Positions 28,209-36,112 of a DNA stretch of 64,000 nucleotides are shown here, in pieces. This stretch comes from an uncultured Lachnospiraceae bacterium (GTDB taxonomy: Bacteria > Bacillota > Clostridia > Lachnospirales > Lachnospiraceae). Both the position numbers and the translations under genes were made by a program. How positions within the stretch are numbered: position 1 is the first letter of the stretch; the number at the start of each line of letters is the position of its first letter. Where the stretch lies: positions 1 to 64,000 of the forward strand of contig CAMRSM010000018.1 of NCBI GenBank assembly GCA_947053345.1, given 5' to 3'. The notes under the pieces were generated by a model, which was not told the DNA's origin, ran no database searches, and saw only the letters and a program-made list of their open reading frames with translations.

Positions 28209-28222
28209 CGCTTACGGAAGTA
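28209..28222. promoter_or_regulatory. Operator-like palindrome, copy 7 of 7
   Basis: CGCTTACGGAAGTA, ending 9 bases before the -35 of the plus-strand promoter at 28232. Confidence 0.6.
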
Positions 28223-28231
28223 TAAAAACGC

Positions 28232-28260
28232 TTGCATTATAGCCGCCGATATGGTATAAT
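28232..28260 (+). promoter_or_regulatory. Promoter directed against the rep operon
   Basis: -35 TTGCAT (28232-28237), 17-base spacer, -10 TATAAT (28255-28260). It is the only good plus-strand promoter noticed in the prophage; all genes there are on the minus strand. Confidence 0.65.
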
Positions 28261-28266
28261 AGACTC

Positions 28267-28335
28267 GTTCAAAAGTTTATAACAAATCGGCTGAAAACCC
28301 TTTGCAATTCGCAGTTGTAAAGGGTTTTCGATTTC
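28267..28335 (+). ncRNA. Candidate countertranscribed RNA upstream of rep
   Basis: From the predicted start near 28267 the transcript would reach a hairpin with an 11-bp perfect stem GAAAACCCTTT/AAAGGGTTTTC (28293-28303 with 28319-28329), extendable by five further pairs, and then TTTCCC. The product, ~65-80 bases, would be antisense to the leader of rep mRNA coming from the genes upstream. Plasmids often control rep this way. Expression is not shown. Confidence 0.5.
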
Positions 28336-28387
28336 CCTTTTTGCGGCTCTCCTGCCGCTGCCGTTTCCGGTTCTTTCACCTCCCTTT

Positions 28388-28942
28388 TTACAGATACGCC
28401 GCTTTCGGCTCTCTCAACCCGTCCTTGTCCTTTATAAAGGCTTGTCGGCTGTCCAATTCATCAATGGTCCCTTTTACCGCTTCCCATGCCCCGCAAAGGT
28501 CTAAATATCTGAAAATCAGATTGCAGACCGTTGGAACAATCCACAAAAGGTCATTCTTTGAAAGCCGTCCTAACATCCGCAGCCGCTTTTCCTTTTGGCT
28601 TTCTTCGTCTTCGTAGTTGTTTTCTCTCTCAAAAAGTATGGAAACATCCGTTTCCGTCAGTGTCAGCGCAACCGTATTGAACCAGAAAGCCGCTGTTTCC
28701 GTTTCTTCGTCTTCCTCTGCGAATTTGCGGGCTTTCCACGGTATTTCATGCCTATAAATATCGTCTTTTATTCTGCCTATGTCGCACCACAAGTCCCCTG
28801 CCGCATTTGCCATTTCCGTTAGAAGTTCGTCATAATATCCGGCATACTCGCTGTTACGGAAACATTTGTTTGCTCTGCCCTCCATGATTTCATCCACCAT
28901 GTCAGTGATTGACCACCAATCTAATTGCCTATATAGTCCCAT
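28388..28942 (-). CDS. Conserved phage/mobile-element protein, unknown
   Basis: 184 residues. Begins MGLYRQLDWWSITDMVDEIM with an aromatic motif, then CFRNSEYAGYYDELLTEMAN. The middle is acidic (ARKFAEEDEETETAAFWFNT) and the end helical with Leu repeats (RMLGRLSKNDLLWIVPTVCN). I have the impression of relatives in Lachnospiraceae phages and conjugative elements but no assigned role. ATG 28942 with GAGGAAACGGG upstream. Its read-through would supply the rep leader. Confidence 0.65.
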   Translation of the reverse strand: MGLYRQLDWWSITDMVDEIMEGRANKCFRNSEYAGYYDELLTEMANAAGDLWCDIGRIKDDIYRHEIPWKARKFAEEDEETETAAFWFNTVALTLTETDVSILFERENNYEDEESQKEKRLRMLGRLSKNDLLWIVPTVCNLIFRYLDLCGAWEAVKGTIDELDSRQAFIKDKDGLREPKAAYL

Positions 28943-29268
28943 CCCGTTTCCTCCGTTTCCGGGTTATAGCAAGAATGTGTTGACCCTACCAGCCACCCGG
29001 TCATATCAATGTCAATGTCTGTGCCGTCCGTGCCGTCAGATATGATTTCCATATCCCCGTAAAAGCCCCAGTCCTCCCCATCCGTTGTATGTATGAGAAT
29101 ATAGCCGCACTGCCGGTCCCGCTCCTGCTGCCGGGCTTCCTGCTGCTTCTGCATTTCCTGCACCGCTTTTTCTATCAGCTTTTCTTTCGCATAGCTTCCC
29201 GCCGCAAATGCTGCGGCGCAAAGAAGAAGCGTCCCCAGAAGCACCGCCGCCCATTTTATTTTCTTCAA
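28921..29268 (-). CDS. Membrane-anchored small protein
   Basis: 115 residues from TTG 29268, with AGGAGG upstream. An N-terminal hydrophobic segment (WAAVLLGTLLLCAAAFAAGS) is followed by a Gln/Glu helix (AVQEMQKQQEARQQERDRQC) and an acidic beta domain (DIDIDMTGWLVGSTHSCYNP). Either a single-pass membrane protein or a secreted one with an uncleaved signal. Overlaps the next gene by 22 bases. Unknown function. Confidence 0.6.
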   Translation of the reverse strand: MKKIKWAAVLLGTLLLCAAAFAAGSYAKEKLIEKAVQEMQKQQEARQQERDRQCGYILIHTTDGEDWGFYGDMEIISDGTDGTDIDIDMTGWLVGSTHSCYNPETEETGWDYIGN

Positions 29269-29720
29269 TCTTCTGCCGCCTCCTTTTCAATTTCAAATCT
29301 TAGTTTCATCTGCGCTGGGTATAGGTCCACTTTTGGCGCACTTCTTCCATTCCAGCGCAAACCACCGCACTCCCCAACACATTTCCATCCGGCAGCTTTC
29401 AAGCTGCTTCCGTTTTCGGATTTTAGAATATATGTAATCAATTTCTTATATCCTAAATTCCTTGCCGCCCTCCATGCCGCAGAATATAAAAAGCTACACG
29501 CATTTCTTGTCCCATCTGTGCATAGTCTGTTCACTTCAAGCGTCAATCCATTATCAAGGTATCTGCTTACTGGTCTTCCGACTATCGCCACTCCCACGAT
29601 TTTTTCACCGTCACTAGCTGCTATGCTGAATTTATGCCCCGCTACTGGCTTGTGGTGTCTGTGGTGTTGTTGAACAAACGCATTTGCTTCTTTCAGCGTT
29701 ATTGGTACTAATTCCAGCAA
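29265..29720 (-). CDS. GNAT-fold phage protein (XF1762-like)
   Basis: 151 residues from TTG 29720, with AAAGGAG 12 bases upstream; a GTG at 29753 would add 11. The core EVNRLCTDGTRNACSFLYSA, then AWRAARNLGYKKLITYILKS and ENGSSLKAAGWKCVGECGG, is the XF1762-type acyltransferase pattern (GNAT fold). The Mu DNA-modification enzyme Mom is also GNAT-like, so nucleic-acid modification is one option; small-molecule acetylation is another. It lies near the right end of the prophage. Confidence 0.72.
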   Translation of the reverse strand: MLELVPITLKEANAFVQQHHRHHKPVAGHKFSIAASDGEKIVGVAIVGRPVSRYLDNGLTLEVNRLCTDGTRNACSFLYSAAWRAARNLGYKKLITYILKSENGSSLKAAGWKCVGECGGLRWNGRSAPKVDLYPAQMKLRFEIEKEAAED

Positions 29721-29832
29721 TTTATAATATTTCTCCTTTCTGCACTGCCGCACCGCTTTTCTCTGCTAAAAAGCCGTTGCCCGGAAAACTTGCTATCCAT
29801 CATCACGCTTTCTAGCTGGCGTGTCCGCTGCC

Positions 29833-29846
29833 ACTCTTGACGCAGT
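29833..29846. repeat. Boundary repeat copy 1
   Basis: ACTCTTGACGCAGT, identical to 30197-30210 and two mismatches from 30256-30269. All three have the same orientation and lie within 450 bases of the tRNA-Ser. Confidence 0.5.
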
Positions 29847-29879
29847 GCGTATTTTCTCCGGGGTTGGCTTCCCAGATAA

Positions 29880-29945
29880 CGAACCGGGCGGGAATTGGAC
29901 CCGCTCCGCAGTCCTGCGACTGCTGCCCCATCCGGCTTCCAGTCC
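29880..29945 (-). other. tRNA-like element 2 (degenerate cloverleaf)
   Basis: Acceptor GGACTGG/CCGGTTC (7 bp with G-U pairs), AA, D arm GCC-GGATGG-GGC, anticodon arm GCAGT-CGCAGG-ACTGC (5 bp, 6-nt loop), variable GGA, T arm GCGGG-TCCAATT-CCCGC, discriminator G, no CCA. Shares GGGGCAGCAG, the T-arm pattern and the downstream TTAnCTGGGAA with element 1. It begins two bases after the stop of the helix-turn-helix gene. Not a normal tRNA by its loop sizes. Confidence 0.6.
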
Positions 29946-29947
29946 TT

Positions 29948-30142
29948 TTATCTCCCATATATTGTCTTCTGTGCTTCGTCTGCCCGGTACGGTGTACCGC
30001 TGCGCTTCAATTCATTGTAGATTGTTGCCCGGTGTACCCCAACGCTTTCAGCGATTTCAACCACCCTTATTCCCTGCATTGTCATAGCCTCAATGCGTTT
30101 TCTGTCCTCGTAATTCAAGTTTCGTTTTCCTTTTTTCCTCAA
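29948..30142 (-). CDS. Helix-turn-helix protein (IS30/resolvase-type HTH)
   Basis: 64 residues from TTG 30142 (AGGAGG upstream). Basic start MRKKGKRNLNYEDRKRIEAM, then a clear helix-turn-helix VVEIAESVGVHRATIYNELK. The same HTH occurs at the N-terminus of IS30-type transposases and in small phage regulators; here there is no catalytic domain, so it is a stand-alone DNA-binding protein. Being the last prophage gene before the tRNA-Ser, it could be an excisionase-like or regulatory protein. Confidence 0.72.
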   Translation of the reverse strand: MRKKGKRNLNYEDRKRIEAMTMQGIRVVEIAESVGVHRATIYNELKRSGTPYRADEAQKTIYGR

Positions 30143-30165
30143 TGTCCATCAACCTCCTATTTCAT

Positions 30166-30212
30166 GGCAAAATAAAAGAACTGCGCCCGGCTCTAAACTC
30201 TTGACGCAGTTC
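30166..30212 (-). terminator. Terminator 2 at the prophage boundary (contains boundary repeat 2)
   Basis: Arms GAACTGCG (30178-30185) and CGCAGTTC (30205-30212) followed on the minus strand by TTTTATTTT. Its 5' half (minus strand) nearly repeats that of terminator 1. Confidence 0.6.
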
Positions 30213-30224
30213 TCATATTTCTGT

Positions 30225-30275
30225 ATAAAAAAATGAACTGCGAAAGAGTTTAATAACTCTTGTCGCAATTCATTT
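30225..30275 (-). terminator. Terminator 1, downstream of tRNA-Ser (contains boundary repeat 3)
   Basis: A ~16-bp stem with one bulge, closed by loop ATTA, between 30235-30250 and 30255-30271, followed on the minus strand by seven T. Probable natural terminator of the tRNA-Ser transcript. Confidence 0.75.
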
Positions 30276-30334
30276 TACAATGAAGCAAGTTTTTTTCCGT
30301 TTGATTTGTCTGCGGTAAAACCCTGAAAAAAGAA

Positions 30335-30422
30335 CGGAGAAAGAGGGATTTGAACCCTCGCGCCGGTCACCCGACCTACACCCTTAGCAGGGGCGCCTCT
30401 TCAGCCTCTTGAGTATTTCTCC
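30335..30422 (-). tRNA. tRNA-Ser(GCU)
   Basis: 88 bases. Acceptor GGAGAAA/TTTCTCC with discriminator G, anticodon loop CTGCTAA (anticodon GCT), a long class II variable arm, and T arm GAGGG-TTCAAAT-CCCTC. CCA is not encoded. Its 3' end faces the prophage, which makes it the likely attachment site: tRNA 3' ends are common integration targets. Confidence 0.95.
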
Positions 30423-30494
30423 TCACCTGAAAATTCGCTACCAAGGTATTGATTTTCATTGCATCATAAACGGCTTTCCGTCAGTGCATTAGCT

Positions 30495-30523
30495 AGTGTA
30501 CCAAAAAACAGTTCTTATGTCAA
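30495..30523 (-). promoter_or_regulatory. Promoter of tRNA-Ser
   Basis: -35 TTGACA (30523-30518), 17-base spacer, -10 TACACT (30500-30495), about 70 bases upstream of the mature tRNA 5' end. Confidence 0.75.
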
Positions 30524-30937
30524 CACCTTTTTTGTTTTTTCTATAATTTTTTTTGCTTCTATATTTTAAACACTGTATATGTCACCCTGTACGAAGATTG
30601 ACACGCCGAATTTCCCGCTTATGACTGAAGCATATGCTGTTTACAAGTTCTGTGTACACACCTCATAGTATACAGATATTCCTTTCTTAATTTCAACAAA
30701 GCAACATTTGAGCTTCCCATCTCCTCTCCCCCTTCTATCCAGGCACCACTTAAACCAACTCTTCCCGCTGCCAAAAACATTATCAACACAAAATCTTCCT
30801 ATCTGATTGCCAAACCACCAAAAAACAGTTAAAATAGAATCATGCAGCAACCAAAAAGAAATCAACTACCTGAACTGCCTTACAATCAATTTTAATAAAT
30901 TGCCTAAGTAATAAAGAAGAAACGAGGAAAAACCACT
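30524..30937. other. Intergenic region between tRNA-Ser and dus
   Basis: AT-rich, 414 bases, between divergent transcription units. A short minus-strand open frame (30641-30865) has no ribosome site and odd composition and is not taken as a gene. A TAGAAT box near 30834 could be a -10 for dus but has no good -35. Confidence 0.5.
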
Positions 30938-31945
30938 ATGGAAATCCAACCGATCCGCCTTGGAAATATCCTGCTCCCCTCCAATGTCTTTATGGCACCG
31001 TTAGCCGGATACACCTGCTTCCCATTCCGGCAGATGGCGTATAAGCTTGGTGCGGGACTGTGTTTTACGGAGATGGTAAGTGCCAACGCGCTGAAATATC
31101 AGGACAGGGCAACCAGCCGCCTCCTTTTCTGCCCCGAATATGGCGAGCGCATCCGGGCTGTGCAGCTGCTCGGCGGCAAACCGTCCGTCATGGAACAGAT
31201 GGCCTGCAGTGAACTCTTGCAGGATTTCCAGATCATTGATATCAACATGGGATGTCCCGTCCCGAATGTATTTAAGAGCGGGGAGGGCTGTGCGCTCATG
31301 CTTGACATGCCAAGGGCTTCCGCTATCATCCGCGGCTGCAAAAAGAGCGGCAAGATCATCACTGTCAAATGCCGAACCGGAATTCAGGAAAACCATATGT
31401 TCGCGGCGGAATTCGCGCGTATGTGTGAGGATTCCGGCGCGGATCTTGTCACCATACATGGGCGGTCGCGCAGCATGATGTACAGCGGCATTCCGCATTA
31501 CGATGAAATCCGGCAGGCAAAAGCCGCCGTTTCCATCCCCGTGATTGCCAACGGCGGTATCTTTTCCGCACAGGATGCGGACAAGGTCATGGAAGAGACT
31601 GGGGCAGACGGAGTGATGATCGGCCGCTATGCACTTGAAAATCCTTTCATATTCAGCGAATTGACCGGAAAACCACCTGAAATGAATATTTTGCAATTTT
31701 TATTGTATGAGATGGAAATTACATCCTGTTTTTATAACGAAACTTTCACCATCTCCCATATTCGTAAATTGACCGCCAACGCCATGAAAAAGCGTAAAGG
31801 AACCAAAAAATACAAGGAACTTCTTTACCGTGCCGGAAGTGCGGAGGAATTGGTCGAAGTAATGAAAATGATATTTTCCGGGGAAGAAGGCTTTGAATAC
31901 GCCTTCCACCGACCTTTGCAACTATTCCTTGGCAATAAAAAATAA
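30938..31945 (+). CDS. dus: tRNA-dihydrouridine synthase
   Basis: 335 residues. FMN-binding TIM-barrel of the Dus/NifR3 family: opening MEIQPIRLGNILLPSNVFMA, then PLAGYTCFPFRQMA, INMGCPVPNVFKSGEGCALM with the catalytic Cys region, VTIHGRSRSMMYSG, and VIANGGIFSAQDADKVMEET. It reduces specific uridines in tRNA. First gene of a three-gene run with a leucine-rich-repeat protein (29 bases) and an aldo-keto reductase; the grouping has no obvious functional reason. ATG 30938 with a weak GAGG upstream. Confidence 0.92.
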   Translation: MEIQPIRLGNILLPSNVFMAPLAGYTCFPFRQMAYKLGAGLCFTEMVSANALKYQDRATSRLLFCPEYGERIRAVQLLGGKPSVMEQMACSELLQDFQIIDINMGCPVPNVFKSGEGCALMLDMPRASAIIRGCKKSGKIITVKCRTGIQENHMFAAEFARMCEDSGADLVTIHGRSRSMMYSGIPHYDEIRQAKAAVSIPVIANGGIFSAQDADKVMEETGADGVMIGRYALENPFIFSELTGKPPEMNILQFLLYEMEITSCFYNETFTISHIRKLTANAMKKRKGTKKYKELLYRAGSAEELVEVMKMIFSGEEGFEYAFHRPLQLFLGNKK

Positions 31946-31974
31946 GCTTTGTGCTGTAGAAATGAGGTATCTCC

Positions 31975-34900
31975 ATGACAAATAATTTTAATGCACAGGA
32001 CGGAACATTTTTATCCTATCAGGGCAGGGAAGAAGCCGTAACAGTACCGGAAGGAATCCACACCATTGCTGAGGATGCTTTTAAAGCATGCATATCCCTC
32101 AAAAAAATCGTACTGCCCCGCAGTCTGCGGCGCATTATGCCGCGGGCATTTAAAGGCTGCCGCAACCTGAACGAACTTGAAATCCCGGAAGGTGTGTCTT
32201 ACGTCGGGGAGTATGCGTTCCACCGCTGCCATTCCCTAAAAACCATTTGCCTGCCCGCCTCGGTAGAGGAACTGGGCAACTGTGCATTCCTTTATTGTGA
32301 CAGCCTGAGGGAAGTGCACATCCCCGGCGTGCGCCGTCTGGGCAGCCAGGCTTTCCTCAACGATACCTTGCTTGAAAAAATCACAATTTCAAGAGAACTG
32401 GATGAGAGCTGTATCCGGGATGTTTTTACAAGCTGCGGGCGGATATCCAACATTGCTTTTGCCGACGGGACAAGCTATGCCGTTCCGGATTTGGTCGGGG
32501 CAGCGTACACGGACACCCTGCCCTCCGTCATCCGGAAGATTGCGGCAGATGTCCTGACTATGTTTGAACTGAACGGAAGCTGCCTCATGCGGTTTCTGAC
32601 AAACCTGCGTCACGTTGAAATCCCGGAGGGTATCACACACATCGGGAAGAGCTGCTTTTTTGACCGGAGGGGTATCCTCTCCGTCACTCTTCCCTCCTCC
32701 CTGAAAGAGATTGAAAGCCGTGCGTTCCGCAACTGCATCAGTTTAGAAAAAGTCACCTTTCGGACAGAACAGACCGAGATCCATAAAGATGCCTTTAAAA
32801 ACTGTACCTCGCTAAAACAGCTCATCCTTCCCAATGGACGTGAATTTTGCCTGCAGGGGCTTGCCCCACTGTCCGGGCAGGAAATCCCGCCACTTGTCCA
32901 AACGGTCCGCAGCCAAGTTCTTGGTAACTTCCGCCTCTGCGGGAGTGTTCTCTTAAAGTACCTTGGCAACGAATCCCGCGTCATTGTCCCGGATGGTATC
33001 ACCTCCGTCGCAGAGGAAGCATTTGCCGGAAAAGAAAGCATCGACCGCATTGTTCTTCCGGAAAGTGTCCGGGGGATTGGGGACGGGGCATTCCGGGGCT
33101 GCCTGCTTTTACAGACCATACAGCTTCCCTCCTCACTTCAAAGGATCGGGAAGGGGGCGTTTGAAAACTGTGTCAAACTGCTGCGTGTCTCCCTGCCGAA
33201 TTCAATCACGAAACTGGAAAATATGACATTCCGCCGCTGCCGGTCACTGGCCGAAGTCAAACTTCCATCCAATCTGCGCGAAATTGGGGAACAAGCATTT
33301 TACGCCTGTTCTTCCCTCCGCGGTATAGCATTTCCTGATACCCTCACCTCAATCGGAACAATGTCATTTTACCGCTGTGCTGCATTGAAATCCGTATTTC
33401 TCCCCGAATCCATCCAAAGAATTGGCTGTCTTGCTTTTGCGCAGAGCGGTACTCGGGAAGCCGTGATCTCAGGGGACGGCAAAGAATTTGGTAATGACCT
33501 CTTCGCGGACTGCGCAGGACTTACTTCCTTAGTATGCGGCACGGGTGTCCGCCATCTTCCCGACAAACTGGCTTTTGGCTGCCCTGCCCTGACGGAAGTA
33601 ACACTGCCGGACTCGTTGGAATCCGTCGGCAGGGATGTATTCCGGAAAACGCCGTTTTTAAGAAGATGGGTGGAGGAATTACAACAAACCTTCCTTGCAC
33701 AGGACGACGGTACTTGTAAAAATGCTTGTTCGGGGAGCCCCTCCCCTGCTGCCAAAAACCGGATTTTCTGGGACGGTTCCGGTCTTTCGGGGGAAGTGCG
33801 GCTTTCCGGACAGACGCAGATCATCGCGGGAGGTGCTTTTTACGGAAATACAAATGTTACTTCCATTATGCTCCCGGATACCGTCCGGCAAATTGGCACC
33901 GCAGCGTTTAAGGGCTGCTCTTCCCTCACGCAGATCACATGGCCGCACGGGCTCTGTACTGCGGAAGCGGAGATATTTTCAGGCTGCACCGCACTTGCCG
34001 GCATTGAAAATGCCCCGGCATGGCACCAGATCCATAAACGAGCCTTTTATAATTGCCAAAACCTTACCCATCTTAACCTAAGAAGCGTAAAATACATCGG
34101 TGCGGAAGCATTCGTTCAATGCAGTATTAGGATTTCCCCTGTGGGCAATGCAGATTTTATCGGCGAAAACGCTTTTATGGAGACCTCTTTTACCACCCTT
34201 CCGGAGAACAGTGAACCGCTCTTTCCGGATTTGCTTTCCGCCGACCCTTATATCGAAGTTCCGCCGTTCCACCCAAACCCTAGAATCATTGGCTCCATCG
34301 CAGTGGCAGGCAACGAAGCTTTCGGCGAACTTACAATCCCGGAAGGGACAACAGGAATCGCGCCGTATGCCTTTTTCCGCAACAAAGGTCTCAAAAAACT
34401 TTATCTTCCGCAAAGCCTCCGCTTTATCGGGGAAGGTGCTTTTATCGGTTGCCAAAATTTGGAAGAAGTTATCTTTTTGGATAATGGCTGCCGGATCGGT
34501 GCAAGGGCATTTGAAAAATGTACCAAACTAAAGGAAGTGTCATTGTGCGGCACTTGCCTTGCCAAAGCTGTTTTCGCCCACTGTACTTCACTGCAAACCG
34601 CTTTTTTCAGCGCAGTGCCGGTACTCGGAGAAAGCCTGTTTGAAGGCTGTACCGCGCTGCGGGAATTTTCCAGTGACCATGATCACCCGGTCACACAAAT
34701 CAACGCTTCCTGTTTTCGCGGCTGCAGGCAGCTAAACCGCATTGACCTTTCCGGTGTACAGACTATCGCACCTTACGCCTTTGAAAATTGCGATGCACTG
34801 GAAACCATCACGGTTTCCGGCAATATCTTTTTGGATGACCATGCCTTTCAGGACTGCGGCGGCCTTACACAAATCCAAATCCTTGGGGATGCTGCGGCAT

Positions 34901-36099
34901 TGTCCCTCCGGGAATACGCATTATCTGGCTGTACCGCGCTGAAATACATCACTGCAGAAAACTGTATATGGGAATTGTCCTGTTACCACGATATCTTCCA
35001 CGCACCTTTCCCGGAAACCGTGCGGATGATCTTTTCCAGTGCACTTAGCTGTTTTGATATAGAAGCCATGACAACGCTCTGCGGTTATCATGGCTGCGGG
35101 CGCAGCATAAAAATTCCGCAGGGGATCCGGAGGATTGAAGCAGAAGTATTTTATGACTTTCTGATGCTCGAGGACATCCACATCCCGGAAAGCGTGGAAT
35201 ACATCGGTCCGAGGGCATTCCACAAAACTGCCTGGCTGGAAAAACAGCGGTGTTGTTCCCCGGTGGTGACGGTCAATCATATGCTGGTGGACGCATCCAC
35301 CTGTACCGGAGAAGTAACGGTGTCGGAAGATACCCGCTTAATCTGCGGCTGGGCATTTGCCAACGGACTACAGATCACAAAAATCCATTTTCTCCCGTCA
35401 TCGCTGAAAGTGGAGCCTTTTGCTTTCCGCAACTGCATTTATTTAGAGGAAATCACTCTTCCGGGGGGTGAAACCATCCGGTTACACGGGATCTCGGACC
35501 GCAGAAGGGAACTTCCCCCTCTCGCAAAACAGGTTATTGCAGACCGCCTGAACTGCTTTAAAACAGATTCGGAAGGGGTGCTTGTTGAATGTACCGGAAA
35601 CATATCAAAATTACTTGTTGCAGACGGGGTCACCGCGATTGGGGCACATGCTTTCCAGGACAGCAATCTCTTGACGGAACTCATTCTTCCGGAATCCGTG
35701 ACGGAAATCCGTACTGCTGCGCTGATGAACTGCAAATGGCTGAAAACTGTCCGCGCAAGCGCGGTTGAAACGATCGGCGACATGGCTTTCTCCGCCTGCG
35801 GCGTACTGGAAACCGTGGAATTATCGGAAGGATTCACAAAAATCGGTGCAAGGGCATTTGAACATTGCACCTCACTGCGGGAAATCCTGCTGCCCGAAGG
35901 TATTGAAGAAATCCCGGAACGGGCATTTTTCCGCTGCCACAGTTTGGGGCATATCCACATCCCGTCCACTGTAAAATACATTGGCAGGGAGGCTTTTGCC
36001 TTTTGTGAACAGCTTTCCGTCACTTCCGTCCCTGCCGACGCGGCTGTCGGGGAACGGGCATTTTTCGGAACCAAAGTAAAGGAACCGGAAACTATGTGA
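31975..36099 (+). CDS. Giant BspA-type leucine-rich-repeat protein
   Basis: 1374 residues built almost entirely of LRR_5/BspA-like units of about 24 residues with the pattern 'IPEGVxxIGxxAFxxCxxLxxIxLPxSL' (for example SLRRIMPRAFKGCRNLNELE). No signal peptide, membrane anchor or cell-wall motif is seen, so it would be cytosolic unless exported by another route. At residues ~180, 305, 1010 and 1180 the repeats are broken by a related non-LRR linker (LPSVIRKIAADVLTMFEL, PPLVQTVRSQVLGNFRL, FPETVRMIFSSALSCFD, PPLAKQVIADRLNCFK), implying module duplication. Family members bind proteins or host surfaces; the partner here is unknown. Confidence 0.88.
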   Translation: MTNNFNAQDGTFLSYQGREEAVTVPEGIHTIAEDAFKACISLKKIVLPRSLRRIMPRAFKGCRNLNELEIPEGVSYVGEYAFHRCHSLKTICLPASVEELGNCAFLYCDSLREVHIPGVRRLGSQAFLNDTLLEKITISRELDESCIRDVFTSCGRISNIAFADGTSYAVPDLVGAAYTDTLPSVIRKIAADVLTMFELNGSCLMRFLTNLRHVEIPEGITHIGKSCFFDRRGILSVTLPSSLKEIESRAFRNCISLEKVTFRTEQTEIHKDAFKNCTSLKQLILPNGREFCLQGLAPLSGQEIPPLVQTVRSQVLGNFRLCGSVLLKYLGNESRVIVPDGITSVAEEAFAGKESIDRIVLPESVRGIGDGAFRGCLLLQTIQLPSSLQRIGKGAFENCVKLLRVSLPNSITKLENMTFRRCRSLAEVKLPSNLREIGEQAFYACSSLRGIAFPDTLTSIGTMSFYRCAALKSVFLPESIQRIGCLAFAQSGTREAVISGDGKEFGNDLFADCAGLTSLVCGTGVRHLPDKLAFGCPALTEVTLPDSLESVGRDVFRKTPFLRRWVEELQQTFLAQDDGTCKNACSGSPSPAAKNRIFWDGSGLSGEVRLSGQTQIIAGGAFYGNTNVTSIMLPDTVRQIGTAAFKGCSSLTQITWPHGLCTAEAEIFSGCTALAGIENAPAWHQIHKRAFYNCQNLTHLNLRSVKYIGAEAFVQCSIRISPVGNADFIGENAFMETSFTTLPENSEPLFPDLLSADPYIEVPPFHPNPRIIGSIAVAGNEAFGELTIPEGTTGIAPYAFFRNKGLKKLYLPQSLRFIGEGAFIGCQNLEEVIFLDNGCRIGARAFEKCTKLKEVSLCGTCLAKAVFAHCTSLQTAFFSAVPVLGESLFEGCTALREFSSDHDHPVTQINASCFRGCRQLNRIDLSGVQTIAPYAFENCDALETITVSGNIFLDDHAFQDCGGLTQIQILGDAAALSLREYALSGCTALKYITAENCIWELSCYHDIFHAPFPETVRMIFSSALSCFDIEAMTTLCGYHGCGRSIKIPQGIRRIEAEVFYDFLMLEDIHIPESVEYIGPRAFHKTAWLEKQRCCSPVVTVNHMLVDASTCTGEVTVSEDTRLICGWAFANGLQITKIHFLPSSLKVEPFAFRNCIYLEEITLPGGETIRLHGISDRRRELPPLAKQVIADRLNCFKTDSEGVLVECTGNISKLLVADGVTAIGAHAFQDSNLLTELILPESVTEIRTAALMNCKWLKTVRASAVETIGDMAFSACGVLETVELSEGFTKIGARAFEHCTSLREILLPEGIEEIPERAFFRCHSLGHIHIPSTVKYIGREAFAFCEQLSVTSVPADAAVGERAFFGTKVKEPETM

Positions 36100-36112
36100 G
36101 AGGGGAAACTAT

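Larger units (their letters stand above)
27974..28387. other. Gap upstream of rep: candidate replication origin and control region
   Basis: 414 bases without a convincing gene. It holds three operator-like palindromes (28079, 28106, 28209), AT-rich runs, a plus-strand promoter (28232-28260) and a long hairpin (28293-28329). This mix resembles plasmid origin/copy-control regions. The nick site itself cannot be identified from sequence alone. Confidence 0.5.

Noticed and set aside
1..30300. Reverse transcriptase, integrase, lysogeny repressor and endolysin genes in the prophage
   Set aside because: Looked for and not found in any frame; they may lie left of the window.
30641..30865. 74-codon minus-strand frame upstream of tRNA-Ser
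   Set aside because: No ribosome site and unlikely composition (Trp/Phe/Cys-rich); probably chance in AT-rich DNA.
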